From Coriobacteriaceae bacterium EMTCatB1 (GTDB lineage Bacteria; Actinomycetota; Coriobacteriia; Anaerosomatales; Anaerosomataceae), in NCBI GenBank assembly GCA_001950395.1, contig BDLO01000001.1, positions 719,979 to 783,978 on the forward strand: DNA of 64,000 nucleotides, read 5' to 3'. This document shows positions 59,070 through 64,000 of the stretch, piece by piece (the stretch's first letter is position 1; each line of letters starts with the position of its first letter). The notes below the pieces were generated by a model. That model was not told the origin of the DNA and did not search any database. It was given only the letters and a program-made list of their open reading frames with translations. A program made the position numbers and the translations under genes.

Positions 59070-59222
59070 TCACTGGTCGTTGTCGGACGTCTTCGCGCGC
59101 CGCTTGCCGCACCGCTCGATCAACCAGAGGATCCCGAGAAAGCTCAAGACTATGGGTCCCAGGATGATCGCCGCAAGCAAGCCTACGAAAACGAACTCCG
59201 GAACAGCGAAGCTGGATGCCAT
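59070..59222 (-). CDS. 50-residue membrane protein, putative immunity for tip at 59231
   Basis: MASSFAVPEFVFVGLLAAII and following residues make one long or two short membrane helices, then a basic-acidic tail (KRRAKTSDNDQ). The tip stop TAG is part of the ribosome site AGGAGGAG that precedes ATG 59222, which ties expression of the two together. Confidence 0.6.
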   Translation of the reverse strand: MASSFAVPEFVFVGLLAAIILGPIVLSFLGILWLIERCGKRRAKTSDNDQ

Positions 59223-59230
59223 GTCTCCTC

Positions 59231-59848
59231 CTACCAAGGCCTTTTCCACGAGAAGTTCTTCCCCCCGGTGCGAGATCGAGGCCCGAGCAACGGCATGTCC
59301 CACCGATAGTAGTCCCCAACTGCGACGAGCCTTCGACCTGCATACAGCTCGTAGTGGCTCCACCATTCCTTACGCCGCGGCGCGGATACCTTGATACCGC
59401 CTGTCGTCATCTCGTATTTGCGCCACGTCCGATAACGGTACACGGCTCTCACCATCAACAGACCCGACGCCTCTTCTATGAATCCGATCACGTCCGCTCT
59501 GATGGTGACGAATCCTTTCCTCCACTCGCTTGCAAGCCACCAGCTCCAAGCGAAGGCGCCGCCGTAGAGCTGCGCAGCCTCCCCGCTCGGGTCGACCTTG
59601 CCCACCGGGTCGCCTCCGCAGTACTGGTACGGGCTTTCCTCGCCGTCTGCCTTGGCGGGGTCCTTGGTCAGGAACTGCGCGGTGGCGGGGTCGTAGTACC
59701 GCTTCGAGAGGTAGTACAGGCCCGAGTGCGCGTCGTAGGCGTAGCCCGCGTAGCGCAGCGCGTTTGCGCGCGCGATCGCCGCTGCGAGCGGAGCGGAGAT
59801 GCGCGCGGTCGTCGCGATGAAGAAGGGCGCAGACGTGGTGCGCCGGGT
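59231..59848 (-). CDS. Orphan RHS tip cassette 3, core with internal deletion
   Basis: The core reads APFFIATTARISAPLAAAIA. Compared with the other copies, the ~40 residues between FFIATTAR and AATARISAPL are missing, the join falling in the shared ATTAR/ATAR coding. It continues to KVDPSGEAA and a ~120-residue beta-rich, aromatic tip (EWRKGFVTIRADVIGFIEEA, AVYRYRTWRKYEM). The frame follows the preceding immunity stop in phase and has no start codon. Confidence 0.8.
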   Translation of the reverse strand, partial: TRRTTSAPFFIATTARISAPLAAAIARANALRYAGYAYDAHSGLYYLSKRYYDPATAQFLTKDPAKADGEESPYQYCGGDPVGKVDPSGEAAQLYGGAFAWSWWLASEWRKGFVTIRADVIGFIEEASGLLMVRAVYRYRTWRKYEMTTGGIKVSAPRRKEWWSHYELYAGRRLVAVGDYYRWDMPLLGPRSRTGGKNFSWKRPW

Positions 59849-60397
59849 TCAGCGCACGAAGCGACGGATGGCCTCTGCAGCGTCAGCCTCCCCGTTGCCT
59901 TCGAGCACGCTCACCACGAGCCGCACGCGCTCGTTGACGGCAAGCGCTCGGAGCCGAGACCCTGTCCGGCCCTCCTTCGCGTACCACCGCCAGCCTTCGG
60001 AGGACGGCAGGGGCTCCCGGGCCGACGTCTCTACGAGCGATTCTCGTTCCGCGAAGAAGCCGACCGCCCGCCGCAACGCAGCGCCATCTTCGAACCGGTC
60101 CACGGTCAGGAGCGGGCTTGCGTAGTCCGGCTCGCGGCAGAGCTCGATCGTCTCGACCGTCCCGCTCGGCGCACTGCTTTCCTGGACGAGCGCCACAAAC
60201 CCCTCGGGCACCTCGAGCCGAGCGCTCGGCCCGAGGTCGATCTGGCTTCCTGGGCCTAAGATCTCAAACCGCCAGTCCTGCGAGACGAGCCTGTTCACGT
60301 GGGCATGGACTGCGAGAGCGACGCCGAGCACGACCACGGCAAGAACCGCCGTCGCCACCGCGAGCCGGCTTAGCCAGGAAGGCAGCTTCACACCCAT
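59849..60397 (-). CDS. Membrane-anchored protein, putative immunity for tip at 60388
   Basis: 182 residues: one N-terminal anchor helix (LAVATAVLAVVVLGVALAVH) and an outer domain with FEILGPGSQIDLGPSARLEV then PEGFVAL. The pattern G-x-S...L...VPeG recurs in the proteins at 61503 and 62221, so these look like one diversified family. ATG 60397 overlaps the tip stop by 10 nt. Confidence 0.7.
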   Translation of the reverse strand: MGVKLPSWLSRLAVATAVLAVVVLGVALAVHAHVNRLVSQDWRFEILGPGSQIDLGPSARLEVPEGFVALVQESSAPSGTVETIELCREPDYASPLLTVDRFEDGAALRRAVGFFAERESLVETSAREPLPSSEGWRWYAKEGRTGSRLRALAVNERVRLVVSVLEGNGEADAAEAIRRFVR

Positions 60398-61482
60398 CGC
60401 TTCAGCTTCCCCACCTTCAAACCCCCGCTGTAGATATCGGCCATGCGCGCTGCATCCCCGATGTACTGACTTGCGAACCAGGAGTAGCTGGCGTCTCCCC
60501 ACCTACTGAAGAAGTACTGCAGGCCCCCTTCCACGCCCATAGCCTCGACGTAGGCGCGCGCTTCCCTCCAGCGCCAAGGATTGCTCTGCCGATAATCATT
60601 GTAGACGATGCACCGAGCGGTATTCATGAACCACCCTACATTCCTCAAGTACCACGCGAACCTATTTCCCGCCACCAGAACCTTTAGCCCAGGCACCCTT
60701 AAGGACCACTCGGAACCCGGCCGCTCCCGGACTACGGCACGCCACAGGGCAGCGATGGGCCTCAGGACCTCCCCGCTCGGGTCGACCTTGCCTGCCGGGT
60801 CGCCTCCGCAGTACTGGTACGGGCTTCCCTCGCCGTCTGCCTTGGCGGGGTCCTTGGTTAGGAACTGCGCGGTGGCGGGGTCGTAGTACCGCTTCGAGAG
60901 GTAGTACAGGCCCGAGTGCGCGTCGTAGGCGTAGCCCGCGTAGCGCAGCGCGTTCGCTTCCGCGATCGCCGCTGCGAGCGGAGCGGAGATGCGCGCCGTT
61001 GCGGCCGAGAGGACCTGCCCGGGGCTGCCGTACGCGTCGTAGGAGTAGAGCGCGAAGGGCGCGCCGGAAGCGTCGAGGAGCTCGGCGACATCCCCGCGCG
61101 CGGTCGTCGCGATGAAGAAGGCCACAGGCGTGGCGCTCACGCTTCCCGCAAAGATGCCGGCGAGAGGCGCGCCTGCCGCGTCGTAGAGGTAGGCCACGCT
61201 CTCGGTCGTGCCGTCGCTCCTTACGGTCGTCGCGTAAAGCAGCGAAAGCCCGTCGTAGGCGTAGGTGGTGGTCGTAACGAGCGAGCCTGAGGCCACCACC
61301 GAGCGCAGGCGCTGGTAGGCGTAGCTCGCAGACACGCCCTGGGACGCGTCGGAGCAGCCGACAAGGCGGTCCGCGTCGTCGTAGGTAAAGCGGACGGCCT
61401 GCGGAGAAGCGGGCGTCCCTTGCAGCGCAGCGGATGCAGCCGCGCGGTACGTCAGCGAGGGATTCCTAGGTACGGAGCGCAA
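60388..61482 (-). CDS. Orphan RHS tip cassette 2
   Basis: About 215 core residues (QGTPASPQAVRFTYDDADRL to KVDPSGE), with a short deletion relative to cassette 10 around SYAYQRLRSV (YDAYG missing). The ~125-residue tip is Trp/Arg/Tyr-rich (AALWRAVVRERPGSEWSL, YLRNVGWFMNTARCIVYNDY). TTG 61482 is the best available start, with GGAG one base before it, but the ~20 residues before the core are not RHS-like. Confidence 0.82.
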   Translation of the reverse strand: MRSVPRNPSLTYRAAASAALQGTPASPQAVRFTYDDADRLVGCSDASQGVSASYAYQRLRSVVASGSLVTTTTYAYDGLSLLYATTVRSDGTTESVAYLYDAAGAPLAGIFAGSVSATPVAFFIATTARGDVAELLDASGAPFALYSYDAYGSPGQVLSAATARISAPLAAAIAEANALRYAGYAYDAHSGLYYLSKRYYDPATAQFLTKDPAKADGEGSPYQYCGGDPAGKVDPSGEVLRPIAALWRAVVRERPGSEWSLRVPGLKVLVAGNRFAWYLRNVGWFMNTARCIVYNDYRQSNPWRWREARAYVEAMGVEGGLQYFFSRWGDASYSWFASQYIGDAARMADIYSGGLKVGKLKRWV

Positions 61483-61502
61483 GCTCCGCCGCGCTCGCGA
61501 TG

Positions 61503-62030
61503 TCAGCGCTCCTGAAGGCCGCTTTGCTCGAACGCAAGCTCCAGGAGATCCGGCCCGTGAGCCCCGGCGCGCGATGCCTGCTCCAGACGAGAGCCGCTTC
61601 CCGAGACGGACAGCCCCGGCTTCTCATCGCGTTGCTGGATGTACACGTGCAGCACGTGGAACCCGGAACCGGCCGCTTCGCCGGACAGCACGACCATCGA
61701 CGCCTCGCCGGACTGAAGCGCGGCCGCCCCGCGCCAGACCACGTTCTTCGCGTCCGCGACCCGGTCGAGAAGACGGCGCAGCCCATCGGCGTCGTACGCG
61801 TCGACGGACCAGCTGCCCGCCTCCGAAGAGACCGTCGCGCCGCGGAGCGGACGGCCGCCTCCGCCCGACCGCCCGTAGACCTGCGCGATCGCGCTGGCGC
61901 CCTTCGGAACCGTCACCGTCCATCCCTCGGCCAGCTCGAACGAGTCTCCCGGGGCGAGCGTCATGTCTCGGTCGCCCGAGCACGCGTGCAGGAGAGCGCC
62001 GCGCCGTTCACTCGTTCGGCAAGTGCGCAC
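61503..62030 (-). pseudogene. Truncated immunity-family protein (signal peptide lost)
   Basis: The domain APGDSFELAEGWTVTVPKGA is followed by strands resembling the 59849 and 62221 proteins. The N-terminus lacks a signal peptide; only HACSGD, perhaps the end of a lipobox, remains. The frame reaches GTG 62030 inside the preceding remnant. Probably an inactive immunity gene, or expressed as a cytosolic protein. Confidence 0.5.
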
Positions 62031-62220
62031 CCGAAACCGACAACACCCGGAACACCGTCGCAGCAGCTTGCTTCCTGTCCAGCTTCTTCAAGGATGTCAC
62101 TGCCATCACCACCACATACCGAGACGAGGAGCCACGGAGCACGGCGATTGCATCGGCTTCCATGCTAGTGTCGGCAGTCTCAAGCCAACCCGATTGCGTG
62201 TCGCCCGAGCCGTAGTGTGT
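62008..62220 (-). pseudogene. C-terminal remnant of a tip resembling a serine beta-lactamase/DD-peptidase end
   Basis: In phase after the 62221 stop: HYGSGDTQSGWLETADTS, then EADAIAVLRGSSSRYVVVMA and VTSLKK, to a TGA at 62008. The YGSG then W...IAV...YVVVMAVTS layout recalls the KTG box and following strands of class A-like serine hydrolases, but the Lys is not present. There is no start and no RHS core. Position before an immunity-type gene suggests the end of a lost tip. Confidence 0.35.
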
Positions 62221-62574
62221 TTAGAGCTGCGACAAGACCCGCTGCGCTCCCTTGCCGCCACGACGGAACGACGTGATGGAGACCATCACCTGCTCCCCGC
62301 CTGCCTCGCCTTTCAGCAACACATAGTCGCTTCGACCCAGGTCTGCAGCATCACCGACAGGAAGCCACAACGGCACATGCCAGTAGCGGACCCACCTGCC
62401 GGACCAACCCTCGGGCACGGTCAGCGTGACGCCGGAGTCCATGACCAGCGACTGTCCGGCTGAGAGCACCTTCTCGGCGCGGACGCCCGACCACCCGCCC
62501 AGCCAAACGTTCGCCCCCACGAGCAGGGCCACAACGGCCGCAGCTAGACCGACCCGCATGACCCACGCCCTCAT
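62221..62574 (-). CDS. Membrane-anchored protein, putative immunity for tip at 62610
   Basis: 117 residues: N-terminal anchor (MRVGLAAAVVALLVGANVWL) and an outer domain (SLVMDSGVTLTVPEGWSGRW, GGEQVMVSITSFRRGG). It shares the TVPEGW pattern with 61503 and PEG with 59849. ATG 62574 has GGGAGG upstream, 35 nt after the tip stop. Confidence 0.65.
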   Translation of the reverse strand: MRAWVMRVGLAAAVVALLVGANVWLGGWSGVRAEKVLSAGQSLVMDSGVTLTVPEGWSGRWVRYWHVPLWLPVGDAADLGRSDYVLLKGEAGGEQVMVSITSFRRGGKGAQRVLSQL

Positions 62575-62609
62575 CGATCCTCCCTACGCCCTCACCTCAG
62601 TCGACCGAG

Positions 62610-63098
62610 TCAGTATGCCACGGAGACACCAAGCACACACAGCTTCCCTGCTTCCTTCACGACCCAACGTTTGTACTCGGGAGCATGGTTCCGAATCGTC
62701 CAGACCCGCGTCTCGTCCGGCACGGAATCAAAGGGCAGGTTCCAGCCTCGCGAGTATGTGGAAGCGATCGACTGCAGTTCCAGGTAGTACCTCAGCGTCC
62801 CTGGGTCCTGCAGCACATAGGCCTTCCAAATCGCTCTGGCCCTGACCCTCCAGTTGCGCTTCAGATACCGCACGGCTGCGATAAGCCGGTAGGCATCCCT
62901 GTAGTCCATGGCTTTGAACGCTGCCTTCGATACCCCGAGAAACCGGTCGTACCAACGATACAGGGTATCTAGCGGAATGCTGCAGAACCACGCCCATAAC
63001 GACTTGTTCCCGCTCGGATCCACCTTCCCCACCGGGTCGCCTCCGCAGTACTGGTACGGGCTCTCTTCGCCGTCTGCCTTGGCGGGGTCCTTGGTGAG
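62610..63098 (-). CDS. Orphan RHS tip cassette 1
   Basis: Core reduced to LTKDPAKADGEESPYQYC and GGDPVGKVDPSG. The ~130-residue tip is helical, Trp/Arg/Tyr-rich (SIPLDTLYRWYDRFLG, AVRYLKRNWRVRARAIWKAY). Homology to other cassettes begins abruptly at 63098, 52 nt after the preceding lipoprotein stop. No start codon. No catalytic motif recognised. Confidence 0.78.
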   Translation of the reverse strand, partial: LTKDPAKADGEESPYQYCGGDPVGKVDPSGNKSLWAWFCSIPLDTLYRWYDRFLGVSKAAFKAMDYRDAYRLIAAVRYLKRNWRVRARAIWKAYVLQDPGTLRYYLELQSIASTYSRGWNLPFDSVPDETRVWTIRNHAPEYKRWVVKEAGKLCVLGVSVAY

Positions 63099-63150
63099 GC
63101 GAGCCCCCTGCGGAATCGCAGCAGCGTCCAGCGCACCTGCCCCTCACCGC

Positions 63151-63825
63151 TTACGGCGTCGGGTTCTCGATCAGCGTCGTGATCCGGCCGCCCTGGACGA
63201 CGAGGCGTGCCCCCGCGAAGGCGAGCGAGGCGCGGCGCGGCTCGTCCCGCGCGTACTCGGCTGCGAACTCCTCCGTTGTGAGCGCGCCAAGCGCGGCGGC
63301 AGACGGGCGGCCGAAGCTCGGGACGGTCTCCGGCGGGTACCACAGGACAACGACCGCATCCTCGGCGAAGGGGAGCTCGAGCCTCGCGGCGTCGCGGTTC
63401 CGGACGTACACGCCCTCGTCCTCGTTGAGCCGGCGCCCGTCGCGGGCGGCCGCTGCTGCCGCGCCCGCTCCCGTGTAGTACTCGACCGGGTCGGCCACCA
63501 CTGCGTTCGAGCCGGGATCGACCGACAGGACGAGCGCGAAGAAGCTGCCATCGGAGCACCCGCGCGCGTCGCCTTCGGAGCACGCGGCGTCTCCGAGAAG
63601 CGCGAGGTCTTGAAGCGCCCGCCCGAGCAGGGAGGCGCGGTCCGGTCGGGCCTCCTGCGCCTGGCCGGCGCCGGCGTCGTCTGCCAGCCGCCCGTCGGTC
63701 CTCTCCTGCGTGGAGCAGCCCGCGCAGCCGACCGTCAAGACGCACGAGACGACGAGCACGAACGCCACGCACGACAAGGCCCGCCGCCTGTTTGCGGGAG
63801 AGTAACCATCCGCCACCTCAAGCAC
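63151..63825 (-). CDS. Lipoprotein, putative immunity for the tip at the right edge
   Basis: 224 residues. Signal peptide LSCVAFVLVVSCVLTVGC with lipobox Cys (VGC or AGC). The mature part is acidic, with a strand-rich domain (EDAVVVLWYPPETVPSFGRP, ASLAFAGARLVVQGGRITTL). GTG 63825 is 4 nt after the preceding tip stop; GTG 63816 is an alternative. No family recognised. Confidence 0.6.
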   Translation of the reverse strand: MLEVADGYSPANRRRALSCVAFVLVVSCVLTVGCAGCSTQERTDGRLADDAGAGQAQEARPDRASLLGRALQDLALLGDAACSEGDARGCSDGSFFALVLSVDPGSNAVVADPVEYYTGAGAAAAAARDGRRLNEDEGVYVRNRDAARLELPFAEDAVVVLWYPPETVPSFGRPSAAALGALTTEEFAAEYARDEPRRASLAFAGARLVVQGGRITTLIENPTP

Positions 63826-63829
63826 CCCC

Positions 63830-64000
63830 CTATCGAATCACGTTGTGCGCGACCTTGATGAAGAATCGCAGACTCTCTTGAGGTTTCCATGTCCTGAGGC
63901 GCGCGTTGAGCCTGTGCTTCGTGGGGCCTCTGTAACGGGGTGAGGACTCCGCTATCCATGGATCTGGCCCATCGGAGACCACGATTGCAACATGGCCGAA
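63830..64000 (-). CDS. RHS tip C-terminus, NlpC/P60-like (continues beyond the right edge)
   Basis: The last 56 residues of a protein enter from the right edge in frame: FGHVAIVVSDGPDPWIAESS, then a basic end (KHRLNARLRTW) and FFIKVAHNVIR. A GHVAIVV strand followed by WIAES is the pattern of the catalytic-His region in permuted NlpC/P60 (YiiX-like) hydrolases. By position it is the tip of another RHS cassette or of the full-length RHS protein. A cell-wall or lipid target would fit the lipoprotein partner, but the assignment is tentative. Confidence 0.45.
   Translation of the reverse strand, partial: FGHVAIVVSDGPDPWIAESSPRYRGPTKHRLNARLRTWKPQESLRFFIKVAHNVIR

Overview
The window is a high-GC bacterial chromosome segment. 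Gene content points to an anaerobic actinobacterium, probably of the Coriobacteriia type: a mycobacterial-type IHF (mihF) next to gmk and rpoZ, a fused gamma/alpha 2-oxoacid:acceptor oxidoreductase with its beta subunit, a rubrerythrin, a PyrK/PyrD-B dihydroorotate dehydrogenase and many GTG/TTG starts. The taxonomic call is inference from gene content, not a database result.

Left part (1-12.4 kb). A minus-strand housekeeping cluster (VanW-like protein, sugar-phosphate guanylyltransferase/mutase fusion, CDP-alcohol phosphatidyltransferase, CorA) ends at a scar of site-specific integration. A 45-nt copy of the 3' half of tRNA-Pro lies at 4735-4779 and the intact tRNA-Pro(GGG) at 12252-12328. 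Between them is a decayed ~7.5-kb element with paired arm-type repeats, an integrase C-terminal remnant, broken ABC-exporter genes, two heavy-metal P-type ATPases and an ArsR/CadC regulator. One ATPase carries an in-frame UGA exactly at the first Cys of its CxxC metal-binding motif, followed by a SECIS-like hairpin.

Middle (12.4-47.7 kb). coaBC, the oxidoreductase pair, a lipoprotein and a DEAD-box helicase are followed by a first block of orphan RHS tips with small membrane proteins (18.6-24.5 kb). Next come an L-fucose-isomerase-like protein, a 6C-like small RNA, a GGDEF/HD-GYP protein, a DJ-1/PfpI protein, rubrerythrin, an ABC exporter, a DUF3524-type glycosyltransferase related to tRNA-queuosine mannosyltransferase, thiI, rpoZ, gmk and mihF. 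A complete, tightly overlapped pyrimidine operon (pyrR-B-C-carA-usp-carB-pyrK-D-orf-pyrF-E) lies behind a PyrR-type attenuator.

Right part (47.7-64 kb). This whole stretch is a tandem array of 5'-truncated RHS cassettes. Each has a variable length of one conserved RHS core, a unique C-terminal tip, and then a small gene overlapping or abutting the tip. Those small genes mostly encode membrane proteins or lipoproteins and are the likely immunity genes. At least eleven tip cassettes plus two degraded ones are visible, and none has a normal start. The full-length RHS gene they would recombine with presumably lies beyond the right edge. The block at 18.6-24.5 kb has the same architecture but a different core sequence, so the strain appears to keep two separate pools of exchangeable tips.
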